64,000 bases of DNA from Polytrichum commune (GCA_950295325.1 OX485804.1:21638001-21702000), one strand, 5' to 3'. Shown: positions 35,312 through 47,690, numbered from the stretch's first letter. The notes: generated by a model from the sequence alone, not told the origin. Made by a program: numbers and translations.

Positions 35312-36426
35312 GCACAGTCCGGGGAGTTCTGTAGAGAAACCGGCTAATTGCCGAGGTTTCTGGAGGTGGCTCGGATTTTACAAATTTTACCCGGAAGTGG
35401 CCTAAAGAGTGCAAAATTTATTGGTCGATAGCCCCCATTTCCTAATGTGTTTAGGCAATTAGCCGGCAATTTTTTTTTCATTTATGCAATTTCCGGAAGG
35501 TCTAAAGTGTGGCCGGTTTTATATTTTGGTGGTGGATGTGTCATGATCATTTATTCAATTTTTTTTGAATTAATGGATTAATTCAATGTGGGCATTCACT
35601 CTCCATTTATTGTCATCTAAATAGTATCCTTAGCAGGATTTGAACCTGGCAAAGCCCCTACCATATTAGGGCTAAGGATTTAGCCTTCGAAAAATACAAG
35701 CACCACAAAAAGGTCCAAGTATTATTCGGAGGCTAGTTAGTATTGAAAATTAAGTCACGAGATTTGCATACCATTGCCGTTAGTATCAATTGCCCCAAAC
35801 GAACAAGGCACATCACTCATACTCATTATATTAGGAGAATTCAAATAAGAAGAAGGATTAGCATACAAAAAACGGTACTTATTGTCTTTCTTCCAAAGTG
35901 GCATAGCATCACAAATTATGTCATCTACCTCTTCATCTGGCCCTTCCAAGGCAATTCGCAGCATTGCATCGAGATTCCTACTACCCAACCTATTTCTAAC
36001 TGACAAATTTAGGGTCCAGGGTGCTTGTTTGTGAAACCGACAACGAAAATGGAACCTCCACTACTACAGAGTCAAAGCTGGTTTAGGGAAGCAAGGGGAG
36101 CCCTAAACCACAAGCCACTCTAACCCTAAAGGGCCTAAACCACAAGCCAACAAGGCATAGTCTCCAACTATGCATAGTATTGAAAACCTTACCTAAAATA
36201 TATATATTTGGTCGGCTGCCCGCCGTGAAAATAATTTCTCAATCGGCAATTTGCCGTGGATACTCTAGGGCAGCTTGCCGAAATGCCGGCATTTTATTTT
36301 TCTAATCGGCCCATTTCCGTAAACCTTCATTTTCTTCCGGAACCCCTTCCTAAACTTTCCAATTGCATTCGGAAATTCTCAAAATCAACCGGCTAGCTCG
36401 TAACTAACTGCCGGCACTACCCGTTC
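35312..36426 (-). mobile_element. 1.1-kb dispersed element with hAT-like coding relic, copy 1
   Basis: This element is flanked by an 11-bp direct repeat attgagtagga (35301-35311 and 36427-36437). An inverted second copy lies at 50161-51139. Both ends are rich in ccggc/gccgg repeats. The minus strand encodes a fragment (36006-35755) with NRLGSRNLDAMLRIALEGP, which resembles the C-terminal dimerisation region of hAT transposases, so this is probably a deleted hAT relative. The 11-13-bp target duplications are longer than the 8 bp expected of hAT. A tRNA-like segment lies downstream of the coding relic. Confidence 0.65.
35628..35677 (-). other. tRNA-like segment inside the 1.1-kb element, copy 1
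   Basis: On the minus strand it starts CCTTAGC and ends GCTAAGG, a perfect 7-bp acceptor-like stem. It contains GGTAG (A-box/D-loop like) and CAGGTTCAAATCCTG, a T-arm with a canonical B-box. At 50 nt it lacks an anticodon arm, so it is not a tRNA gene. It may be a polymerase III promoter relic, such as a SINE head. Confidence 0.45.
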
Positions 36427-37113
36427 ATTGAGTAGGAGGTGTCCTCATGTAGATAAGGACAAGCTACCAATCAACCACATTTTGGGGGTCTACTAGAATG
36501 TGGAGGGTTGTGGACATGGGCCGCTAGATTTCCATGTGTTCACTAAAACACTTTTTAACTTACAAGTGCCGATCGTCAAAGGACTGAAGAAGGAGGTTCA
36601 TCCTTGGTAACTTGGAGGAGGAGGTTAGTAAGTGGGCTTGGATTTGAAAGTAATTGTATTAAATAATCCTATTATTGTGGGTACCACAATAAATGTCTAG
36701 AGCCCGCAATATTGTTCATATGAGAATTAATGTGGGCCAACTTAATTTTCAACCGATGTTTAACTTCTAGTAGAAAATTAGCATGGGCCATAGTGATTAG
36801 TTTTTCAGAAAATTAATGTGGGTACTTATTTTATTTTGTGCTACTTTTGTCCTATAACTAATATTCATTGTATTGGTGTGAAGTCTTTATGAAGACCCTG
36901 AGTCTTGGACCCATGTTAATTGCACCTTGACTAGAAAATTTTATGGCCCATGTTTATAATTTCCATGCTAGTTTTCCACCCACACTAACAAGACTATTTA
37001 GTGTAGTTGGCATGTACGAACCCTACCCCACTAGATTCCATCTACATTTGGGTGAGTTTGTCCATATTCCCACTAGAATCTGGTGGGTGAGCGGCCTTCA
37101 TGGAAACTCACCC

Positions 37114-38183
37114 CAAGTGCACCATGAGACAATGCTCATCAAATGAAAATGAAGGAATTGCAACTAGTACACCTTTTACATGTATTACAATGAGCTGAAA
37201 GTTATTGTGAGTAGGAAACATTGTGATACACTTTATTTTATGTGTGGATTGGGAAATAGGGTGGCTTCTAAATTGATTCAATATTAGTATTCAAATATAA
37301 GAGTACAAAATGTTAAAAAGTTGTTCATATTTTGTGATGATATTGATAGTATATTGAGCTTCTATTTTTCAACGCATAAAATTGCATGTTCATGTACTAA
37401 GAAATATTGATCTAGTTGTTCTAGTTTTGAACATAGATTATTGTGGGTCCAAACAATGATAAAATCAAGAAATATTACATTGACCAAAATTATTGTGGTA
37501 TGACAATTTTATAGTGGACCACAATAAAGAGTGTAGAAGGTGTACTTTTCTTTACGTCTCATGCCACATCATCTATTTCACATGTCCGACCAATGAGTGC
37601 ATGATATGTGGAACCCTACCTCGCGGATGTTAAAAGAAGAAGCTTGTGTTGAGGTGACCAAGTACTTAGGTTTTGGCTTCAAGTCCTTTCAAGAGGAACA
37701 CGTCTCTTGAAACCCATGTCATGTTGTTCAAACTATTTACATTTTAAACATGGAGTAAATACGTGTATCCAATGGTTGTGGCACACTAACATACAAGGCT
37801 TGGGGTTCATGGAGTCTACATAAACTCATCCATCATGGATAAAGGGCTATGGTAAAAACAAATCCTTACATGTTGAGGGTTGATTTATTCCAATTTGACT
37901 TTCCTAGACTAATTACGGGGTATGTGGTGTTATTTCCGAAGTTGAATCCCACAAAGATCTTTTATTCAATGCTATAAAGCAGTTCGCATCGTTATCACCT
38001 TCCTAATGACGAGATTACGTAGACACCACGAGTCCTTGGCCAACGGACAATACCCATCATATTGAAATATCGGTGGGTACATCAACTACTTTACTTCACT
38101 TCACTTCACTTTACTTTCGGTGGTTGCCTAAGGACTCACCAACAAGGAGCGTGACGTCTTAGACCCAGTCTTGATGGCCATAT
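37114..38183. other. intergenic, no gene recognised
   Basis: AT-rich spacer with a short acttc/actttac microsatellite near 38093-38115. Nothing else is recognised. Confidence 0.5.
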
Positions 38184-38557
38184 AAGGTACATGGGTGTTA
38201 TTTGGTTCATTTTCCATGTTTGCCAAGTTCCACTACTTGGATTTACACAAGAGAACGTGTTGCATTTACAAAATTTACAATGAAGCATTAACAAAAATTG
38301 GATTGAAATTCAGACCACCTATATTTAGTTATGGTTATTGAAAGTGCACGTTTGTGAACTTCTTAACTTAATATATAGGTCCACCCAATGATGTTCCCAT
38401 TTGAGTGTAGAGTAGTTAATGACATTCAAAGACGTAGTCCAATCTCTTTGAAACATGTGCCTTTATGATGTGTGCTCTTTGATCCTCACCAAACCACATA
38501 TCAATCAAACATAGGGGTTTGATTGAAAAGAGGGACCAAACAACATCCACATACCTT
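38184..38557. repeat. MITE, family B copy 3
   Basis: The 22-bp terminal inverted repeats, aggtacatgggtgttatttg at the left and aggtatgtggatgttgtttg (plus two bases) at the right, agree at 18 of 22 positions. The interior matches copies at 6076 and 14511, including cctttatga and gatcctcaccaaac. The GTTTGGT-type termini recall Tourist-like MITEs. Confidence 0.7.
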
Positions 38558-38999
38558 GCTTATACATGCAGTGCATGCATTGATTTGTGAAATGCAAAAA
38601 CAAAGTAAGATAAGTATATCTACAATGATTATGAAATGCCCAAGATTTAAGGGTCATCGATATGCTCATTAAGATGTTGTGCAGAGGGCTGTAAGATCAC
38701 TCGGTGATTTTTTTGCAAAGTTTCAAAGAGTTAATCAAATTATAGATAGACAGATAGATAGAATTAACATATTAAGCTTCAATTCAATTGGAACATGCGT
38801 TTATGTGATCTGGTTTCTAGGGAGATTTGAACTCATATAAATGACTTGGACTTAAATAAGTAGTGTGTTGAGGCGAGCATTAGTTTATAAGTGTAATTAT
38901 CGTTCTCACATTAATTACACATACAAGTTTATTTTCACTTCCTCCTTTTCATAGGTTGTGCTAAGTATGCATTTAAGATCATAGACCAAATAGAAACAT

Positions 39000-39620
39000 C
39001 AAGAAGTAGTCTCAAACCCTTGCGTACGACATCTTGAGGCCCGGGATGGACTTCTCAAACTTTGTAAGGTTTACGTTAAGTTCGTGTGGCAAGGATGGAA
39101 GCCAACAAAGGAGAGGATGTAAGCTAAAGTAGTACGTTGGGCAACCGTCACATTAGAGATAGACATTTGTGGTGAACAAGGCCTTTCAAAGAGTTGCGCA
39201 AAGTTTAGACTCCATGTGGATTGTGGAGTATTGGCATACCCCGTCTCTCCTTTAGGGGAGGTCCACTCTTCATGCCATGTACAACCTAATCTAATTATAT
39301 TTATAGGGGTAGTACTTGAGGCATCAATGTACATAGTGTATATGCATAAGGGGTAGGTACTTTTTTTCTTTAGGACAAATAAAAAGGCTATAAATATTTT
39401 AAAGTAGAGGTAGTTGTACAAAATCTAGAATGGATGTGTGTTATAAGGTTAGATTATTATGAGTCACATCTTATGAAATAATCCTTCATTAGTATGTAAA
39501 CCTTTGTTGTCTTTCATAAACATACTATAGAGAGGAGGTTTGGTTTCATTTCATAGTCACCCACGCAAGTCCTTTAGAGGTATCACGAAGAGTGAAACCC
39601 CGGGGTCTCTTTATGGCACA
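39000..39620. repeat. dispersed repeat copy, reverse of 10985-11690
   Basis: The complement of 39240-39370 matches 11560-11690 in the same order of phrases. The family is unknown. The frame at 39071-39421 on the minus strand lies within it and is not called as a gene. Confidence 0.4.
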
Positions 39621-40358
39621 TTGGCAATACTTTTTCTTCTACACGGTTGCTTTTGTTGGGAGGATTTCCGGATGTAGAAACATCTCTTGCCTTTGATTGG
39701 TACTCGTCACTCTTGAATCTTATTTTAATGGAGTGGTTGTACCCACCCGTTTGCACACATTAGTACCTAGTTTGGAGTAAAGAGACGTTGTAAAGAGAAG
39801 GTAGGTCCATGTGATGTAAGTCTTTTTTTATTTCCCTTTGAAATTGACCTGATTCACTTAGAATGCTCGTGACATCCTTCCTGTCCGTTGCACCTGTGCA
39901 TATGAATTACATATAAGTAAGGTTTACATATTACCAGAGAGGGCACTATGTTATTTGTATAATTGATGGATTAATATAGCTTTTACATGGAATTCAAGTG
40001 GATCTCTGCAAATTTATGTTTGAATCGTCACCAACAAGAAAAGGATAAAGCAAAAATGAAAAAGGATAATGTTCATCATGTTTGGCAACATTACATTAAA
40101 TCTTTCAATAAGTGTAGCCCACATTATTCATTATTAACCCACATTAAGTGTCTTGCAATCATTGGATGGCAACTTAAGAGGATTTCATATGACACTTGAT
40201 GCTACACATATATTTAGGATCATTTCATTTGGAGCCTTACACCTAGACCGAGTAAGTTATAAATGAAAAAAAAACACCCAACCCCTAATATTATGTATGA
40301 TAAATTGATTTATTTGTGCAAGAACAATTAGACGATGGTTTTATAACTACTCAAATCT
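39621..40358. other. intergenic, no gene recognised
   Basis: AT-rich. A 70-codon plus-strand frame at 39987-40199 has no recognisable family. Confidence 0.45.
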
Positions 40359-40560
40359 GAATCAAATCTTGGTTAGGCCATGACATTATATTAATCTAGT
40401 GTGAACGAAACCTTAGTTAGAACAAGGTACCATTAAAGTAGTTCAATTTCAACAAAACTTGGTTAGGCCAAGGTTTTATAAACATTCAGACTGAACCTAA
40501 CTATGATTAAACCAAGATATTATGATTTTTTTAGTTTGAACCAAACACATTGGGTTTGAA
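40359..40560. repeat. degenerate 43-47-bp tandem array with palindromic core
   Basis: Five units start near 40359, 40402, 40450, 40493 and 40538. The consensus begins GAACCAAACCTTGGTTAGGC and continues into CAAGGTATTAT, so each unit contains an inverted repeat (CCTTGGTT with a short spacer and its complement). Two further units lie at 41034-41115. The units are well diverged, hence old. Confidence 0.65.
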
Positions 40561-41033
40561 AGTCGGGTGACTTAGCTTGGTATGTATGTATTAATAATTG
40601 ATTCATTCATTCAAAACTTTGGTACTTTGGATAGATTAATCAATTAATCTATTTGGGACATCTTATGCAAAATTTTAAAAATAAAAAATAAAAAATTGGT
40701 GATCTTTTTGTCTCCATCTTAAAAATATTGTATATTGCATTGAAGGGAACCTATATAAAGATTTAAGGCTTGGATTTTCTTTGCTTTTCTTGGAGTGTCA
40801 TATCATAAGATTTATCTCTATTAATGAGAAATTATATTAGACATGTGAGTTAATATAGCTTATGAATATGTGATGATATATTGGTTCTTATTTGATTTGA
40901 AGTCTATGACTTAAGTATATTTGATGAAATAAGTAATCACACCTTGGCTTGTAAAACTTGTACAATTTAACCCAACACACAAATAATATTAAATGAGTAT
41001 GTATGTAATAAATATTGATTAAAATCTAATATT

Positions 41034-41115
41034 ATGAACCAAACCTTGGTTACACCATGGTATTATTAGTCAAATATGAACCAAACCTTAGTTAGACCAA
41101 ACTATTATTATTATT
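41034..41115. repeat. two outlying units of the 40359 palindromic repeat
   Basis: gaaccaaaccttggttacac and gaaccaaaccttagttagac occur about 47 bp apart, both followed by tattatta. They match the consensus of the array 0.5 kb upstream, so the array was once longer or has been broken up. Confidence 0.6.
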
Positions 41116-43330
41116 AGAATGTGGACCATACATTCCTCATATTTAGGTTTAGGGAACTTCAAGAAAGGATTGGGTTAACAATTTTTGTGAAAAAAATTCA
41201 GATTTATAATACAGTAGATACCAAAAACACTATGAAATCTAGATTTGTTGAAATTTATAATAATATAATAAAATTGGATCTTGAAGAGAAAAACTTATAT
41301 TGGATTAAAAATATTTGAAAACTCATAAATAAAATTTCATGAATTTATGTAGAATATTTACCATAGTGACATAAAATACCATATAAAGTGTACAACATAG
41401 TATGTGCCCAAAGAATGCCTATTGGCTTATCAAGTTGTGTCATTGAGTTAAGAAGACCCTAATTTTTAAAAACTATGAAACTTGGTAAAAATGTAAATTA
41501 AATAGTAACATACTAGTAATGGTATTTTGATATATATCAAACCACAAGTAGGTGATGTTATGATTCACACAATCTCATAGAATCTTTGGTCAACAACGCC
41601 TATAATATTGTTGAACCTTAGAACATAAGTTACTTAATATCGTTATGATACACCCAATCTAAAAGATTTGATGTACATCCAACATATATTATAAATATAA
41701 CATATATTTAACATGAGTGAGATTCACCATACTAAAGCAATTTGGTTAGTGTGAAATGATTAACAAATGATTTAAATGTGACATCTTGTTGTCTCCTCTA
41801 AGTAGATGATTATGGGTTTGGTGAAGACTCATTTGTATTACAATAATTCATCTAAAATGTAAGTACTTATTTACATGTAGTTTGGCTATATATTAAAGAG
41901 ATGTGTTACATGGTGCTCATAGTTTAGACTGACAAATATTAGGAATATTCCTAATCATGTAATGAATGATGACATTTTAACTATTCTTTTGAGGAAGATT
42001 GAAGGTGTGAAGGTGGATTGCCCATATATTAAAAATATACGCATTTCAATTAGGTTGTAGGTTTGAAAGAAGTTTGCAAAGAGTGGAAGGACGAGGTTGA
42101 GGATATGGTTGAGTATAATACACTAAGATTTTTAATTTGGGATGTTGAACAAGTAGGTTAAATAATGTACACCACAAATACTTGTGGAATTTGGAGATAT
42201 TTTCCACAATTTAATTATTCGTTGCAAATTTACAATGTCCATGAAGGATCTTTTAATCACCAATTTGAGAGCCATAAGCGATATCCTCAACTTGGGACGT
42301 ATTCAAAGGGACCATTTTCCTTCACATACATGGAAATAGGAGATAAGAAAAATATGGACCACTGTGAAAGTGAGATACAAAGATTCATTTGTGGAATGAA
42401 AATTGTATTAGAGATTGTAAGCACTTATTTGACATTGTCAGCATTTGTATAGAGTTTGAGAGTTGTAAGATTTGAGAGATGATGTTTGATATTTGAGTTT
42501 GAGAGATTTGATTATGAGAGTTGGAATTTGAATGGAATTTTTGAGTTGTGAGTAAGTGTATCATACATTCCAGGTTGGAGGGTGATTTGTGAGGATAAAG
42601 ATTGGATTGAGTATTGTGGGTTAGATCCAAATAAAATTTTCAACGCCTTCTATCTCAATGTGAGTCCCCCCCCCCCCCCCCAAGTCTTCAAATCATCCTC
42701 TTGTGTCTTCAACCCATCTTCTCTTACATCTTGAATCAATTTTTCATTGTTTGTCTATTCTTTGTATTCTTGAATGCATTTTTTTTTCAAACAAAAAAAG
42801 ATATGCTTCATTTTAAAGGTATGTTTCGTTTAAATAAAAATAAAATTAAGAACAAACATTATGCCATGTTCTATTTTGGATTTTCTTGGAATCTAGGATT
42901 CCATGTTTCAATTCTTCTTTGATATGTTTCATCTTCCCTATCAAATCTGAAGTGTTTCATTGTTTTTTTCAAGTCTAGAATTTTCATATTAATATTTACT
43001 ATCATTTCTAACATTCTAAATTCACACCCCTCAATTCGAATGTCTAAATTCTTCAATTCTTACACCCAATTTTTTTCCTTCAGTATTGCAATCTTAGTAG
43101 TCCTAACACTCTTATTTGTTGCAGTCAATCCTATCATTTCATTCAAACTATGCATCGGTGCATTGACATTGTCATTCCTGTTGAATGTTCTATGAATGCT
43201 ATACAAATTGCATTACTCTTCACAACTAGCTAGAATGTGGAATCCTTCAGTTTAAAACTCATGTATATATACATATACATATAATTATAAAGGTATAGAA
43301 CACCCAACCCACATCTAAAGTGGCGAATAT
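41116..43330. other. AT-rich intergenic DNA with a G-skewed tract and poly-C run
   Basis: No gene is recognised. 42440-42620 is built of gagttt/gagagattt phrases, with almost no C on the plus strand. A poly-C run of about 16 lies near 42666-42681. The small open frames are compositional. Confidence 0.5.
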
Positions 43331-44375
43331 TTACAAACAACCGTTCGTAAATAACCCCCAACACACACAAATATACTGTGAACTTACCAATGGCCATTTG
43401 TAAATAACTCATTGACAAAAAAAAAAATTTTAGATCTTATGAACAGACGTTTGTACATGACACGGTGAAGAGTAATATATTTTAGAACTTACAACAGTTG
43501 TTCGTTGAAGACACTTTGAAGAACAATATATTTTAGAACTTTCAAACGGCCGTCCGTAAATAACACAGTGAAGACTAATATAGTTTATAACTTACGAACG
43601 GATGTTCCTAAACGATGCACTGAAAAACAATATATTTTAAAAGTTACGAATGTTTGTTTGTAAATAGAGCATTGTGATGTTGGCATATTGTAAGCATTGA
43701 GCTTTTAGTAAGAAATACAAACAAATTTTGGTTATTCAATTGCAAATTCCCATTTGTATCTACTGAGATAATATAAATTGATGTAGACTCATTTAATAAA
43801 TTAGGAAATATGAATTATCCTAATTCATGCTCTTAAGTTACACATTTACGAACGAACATTCATAATTATATTACACACTGGAATATATCGTTTATATGAG
43901 AGTATCTACAAATATAGATGAAGAAACATTCGTGACAATTTCTTGGATGTGAGCTCATGTTTCCATTTTTGTTTCTTATTAATTGTGAGGCAACAAGCAA
44001 TATGAATATCATTACAGATGATACTAATTGGAAACAATGAATGTTCGTAAACATGAATTTGAGGCTCCCACAAATTTTTTATGTGCAAATGACGAGACCA
44101 AATAGAACCGCAATTCGTTGTGCTGACACAGAAACCATACCTGGTTGGCATTATAAACGTGTACAACAAATGACACATATGTCCCAAAGGAAGACATCAT
44201 ATCGGAGTGGAAAACGATACTGGATAAAAACAAAGGTAGAACATTTTTGCTTGGCTTCACCTACGAACTAAACACCCTTTTCAATCTACATGAGCAGTGT
44301 GTGTAATGACAATGTGGGAAACAAAGGTAAAACAACAATTTCCGACCATTTTCTTATAGTGTGTGTGCCCTTACT
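43325..44375. mobile_element. CACTA-type (En/Spm) element end with subterminal repeats
   Basis: Near 44355-44375 the plus strand reads gaccattttcttatagtg, whose complement begins CACTATAAGAAAA, the canonical terminus of plant CACTA elements. Inward of it lie many copies of a palindromic motif around acgaacg-nn-cgttcgtaa (43325-43672, 43843-43863, 44037-44050), as expected for subterminal transposase-binding repeats. The other end was not found, so this is a partial or deleted element. Confidence 0.55.
43437..43672. repeat. tandem array, period about 52 bp, 4.5 copies
   Basis: Units start near 43437, 43489, 43540, 43592 and 43644. Each has a gaacgg-ccgttcgtaaat-like palindromic core followed by acacngtgaaga and aatatattttagaac. 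It forms part of the subterminal region of the CACTA-type element. Confidence 0.75.
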
Positions 44376-44499
44376 CCAGTCTTCTTTGGCTTGTGCATCT
44401 AGCAACCACATATGTCCAAGAAGGCCTAGATAAAATGGTATACGGTCCATTGTTTTGAAGACAATATAGTCTATTCTGTACTCAATATTAGCTATAAGA

Positions 44500-46400
44500 G
44501 TTGGGCTCGCTCCAAAACTCCCTATAGTTTGACTTGACTACTATCTCCCATCTTCAAACTATTATTGAAGATTCAATAGTGGTTGAAACTACATTAATTA
44601 TTTTTGGTTCATTCATAATTTCCACATTCATTATATTGACACTCGATTATGTGTCAATCAAGATTCTCGGTATAAGAGCACCTCCTATGATTACATCAAT
44701 CACAAGGGTTCATGGGTCTTGACTCAAGGTTATGTCACGTACCGATCGTGGTCTAGATCTTCTACATATTGTGGAAGTACTTAAGGAACAACGACATCAT
44801 GGTGCTATAGCTAGTAATCGTTTTATGGTTATAGGTGGCTGTATTTTGTCTAAATCTTCCATGATATCATAGGGTCTAAGGCTTTGAATAATATCATTGT
44901 CCTCAATGACCTAGAGGGCGATGCATTAGTTTTAGGCCTTTGATTCCTCACAAGAAGTCTAGAAGTATTTGTTGGTAATGTGGGTAAATTGATATTGATT
45001 GGAGGATCAACAATGATAATAAGAAGTGAGATTTCTAGTCCTTGTGGTAACACTGTAGGTAATGAAGTTGCAAGTAATGAATTAGATTCTACTATTTTTT
45101 TTTTTCATTTGGATCCCTAATCAATTGAGCTTGAGAATAATCCAAGAGACTAGTCTTCGCATCATTATTTTGTTCATCAAACCTCTCAGTACTAGACCCT
45201 TCTTGTTGCATCAAGGGTTGTTTTCGGGATTAAGGAGGAACCACATTCACTATTTCTACCATTTGGTTTTTTTTGAAAAGGTTAAACTCGGAATGTTGCA
45301 CCCTATGCATGTTGTGATTTTGTCTTTCTTCTTTTTAAATGGTTACATATTTACATTTTTTTTCCAATCTCTCTTAGATGGTGGACCTTCCTTTTTAGGT
45401 TGGGTACATTTAATTGTGGGATGTCATGCTTTTTTACAATTTTTACACAATGGGATAAGTTGTTGAAGCAACCTGGGATTAGGACAGTCCCCAACATAAT
45501 GACCTAACTCTCCACAACAAAAACACCCACAATTAATTTGGTATAGGTGCCTTATAATTTTGGGTTTTGGGGTTACACGGTGGACCATTCCAATTAGGTG
45601 GTTGATCTGTTTTACATTAGTTTGGTCTATTCCCAAAATTAAGAGGTACATGTCTAAAATTCATCTTAGGACTATACCTTGCATTAGGCCCTCCATCAAT
45701 ACGTTCTTGCTGCAAGGGTCGTGACTAATTAGTGACTATTTGGCTAACTACATGACCCTTAGTCAAATTCCAACACTCATTGACCGAGTGTTTCCTCCAC
45801 AAAAGGCACATTTAATTCGTAAACCTTTTAGGTTTGGACATTCATTAGATAAGTGACCATGTTGCTTAAAATATTTACACCAAATATTAGTTCTCTCTTT
45901 AGTTGGTTGCAGCCGTTTGTTGGCACCCTTAGTAATTTTCACTTCTAAATCTGCTAATTTCTTAGTAATATCCATATGAGCCAACCTGTGAAGATTTCAA
46001 CACAACCTTAGGTGGAACCAACAAATCGGCACTGGGATGATTAAATTGTGTGGCGTCAATCATTGCCTTAGCGCCTGGATATGCCAATGTTGACTAGGTA
46101 GGATAGGATTGTAATGTTGATCATTATTGAGACGGTTGTAAAGGTCATAATTGGGATTGTCAAAAACATACCGATCCTCTACTCAAAACTCTTCCCATGC
46201 CTTTGCCAACGCAAATGCCTCCTCTCTAGTGGTTGGGGTACGTTCTCTCACATAAATTTTTAACCCAAAAGGGTATATTCCCCTTAAAAAAGTATTTTAG
46301 AGGATGTTGCCGAACCTCTTCAAATGATGTAGATGTTGCGCATTCAATCTTGCACGATGTAACCAACACTTAGGGTTGGTTTACACTATGGACCAGGAAG
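44500..46400 (-). mobile_element. fossil Ty3/gypsy-type gag region, broken
   Basis: On the minus strand are pieces of a retrotransposon gag: a stretch resembling the plant gag dimerisation and capsid-like region (about 46320-46000), then two CCHC zinc knuckles (about 45890-45780 and 45550-45480), then a low-complexity tail towards 44850. This arrangement is typical of gypsy-type gag. No polymerase or terminal repeats were recognised nearby. It is a fragment with several breaks and appears old. Confidence 0.6.
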
Positions 46401-47175
46401 TTGTCCCAAAGCGCTGTAAAAGCGTTGATTGGCTACTGAACTCGTCCAAGAACCACTTCAATTAACATCAAGGAAAAAATGGCAGAATGACCATGGAGGT
46501 TGAGGTCCCCAAACCAGGAGGCCGAACCAAGATTAGCTAAGGGAATATCCGCGACCAGGAGGGACTTAGGGGATGTCGGGAGTGAGGGGAAGCAACATCT
46601 TCTGGCAGTTGTATGTAATGACCAAATCTGCGTTTATTATTGCTCGGGGAAGAAAGTGGTGAGGAAGTGATAGTTGCTGCATCCGGGACATTTGATGGTG
46701 GTGGTTGTGCTTGCAGAAGGCGGCTGATACTCCGTTGTCAATGTGTTGCAAGAGAAATTACAAGAGAACTCAGGGAAACCTCAAACGACGAGTGATAGGT
46801 CTTGTACAGCCACAGCTTCATAGTTGTCATGGGCACTCTCAGTGTGATCTCTGTTTAATATTTTCTAGTAAACATGAAAGATGGAAACTATGGAATGTAA
46901 TTTTGTTTGTGTAAAGTAAGTGCGTGTGTGAAATATGTGCATGGTCGAAATGAATTTCCGGAGTAGCAAAATAAAATTTTCCCGTGACTGTTGCACACCA
47001 ATATGTGCAGAGAATTTGGCTAGACGAGTCTAGTGTGTTTGACGGGGTGTGTGTGGTGTATAGTAGATGAATTATCATGGGCAATGAGATCGCTACAATT
47101 TGAAGATGGCAGTGCACATTGGAAATGGGAGAGGTGAATGAACAAATCGCTTTTAATAAAAAAATTGTACATCAA
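46401..47175. other. intergenic, no gene recognised
   Basis: Mixed composition with overlapping short frames on both strands near 46566-47117. None resembles a known family. Confidence 0.4.
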
Positions 47176-47690
47176 TCACATCACTAAGCACACAGACGTT
47201 TGAGTAATGGACCAGGAGACGATGTGCGTGTCCTCACATTCTCTATAAAGAATTGCGTTCTTGCAAAAAACTAGTCCCTCAAATTTGTATACTCTATATT
47301 CCTCAGCGACCCACCACAAATGATGGAACCACTTCTTGGCGTAGCAAGTGTTGACCTCATTCAGATGGCTGACACGCCAAAACTTCACAGAATCTTCCCA
47401 TGTTATTTTGATGTATCGGATATCAATTTCACCTTTGAGAATGTAATCAATCATGATATGCTTTCGACCTTGCCCATGTGAGAAAGTAATACATCTCTTC
47501 ATCCCTTGAGCTTACTGATCCAATGCGCCCAGAATGTGTTGTGTACTTTCGCAGGTGCACATTAGCCTTCTCCACCGGGCTGTCGAAGTCCAAATTAGGC
47601 AAGACAACGGGAGAATGACAAGGTTCACAAATGAGGAGCATCGATTCGGGATCTGCTTCAAACTTGGGAGATACATGCAACAACAGGGTG
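47176..47690 (-). other. two overlapping minus-strand open frames, unrecognised
   Basis: Frames at 47447-47683 and 47176-47502 overlap slightly and have a protein-like composition (many aromatic and charged residues, for example WFHHLWWVAEEYR). They could be remnants of one decayed coding region or two exons of an unknown gene. I do not recognise the family and do not assign a product. Confidence 0.25.

Larger units (their letters stand above)
35256..37113. mobile_element. TIR element with GGGTGAGTTTCCATG ends, carrying a nested insertion
   Basis: It begins GGGTGAGTTTCCATG and ends with the exact complement CATGGAAACTCACCC. The first 11 bases are nearly those of the element at 11918-12244, so it is probably a related PIF/Harbinger-type element, though the flanking bases do not form a clean TTA duplication. 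About 730 bp of its own sequence is interrupted by the 1.1-kb element at 35312-36426. Confidence 0.5.

Noticed and set aside
35628-35677. Functional tRNA gene
   Set aside because: No anticodon arm and only 50 nt. Described as tRNA-like instead.
40600-42160. Organellar DNA insertion suggested by the high AT content
   Set aside because: No recognisable plastid or mitochondrial gene sequence, and the repeats are of nuclear transposon type.
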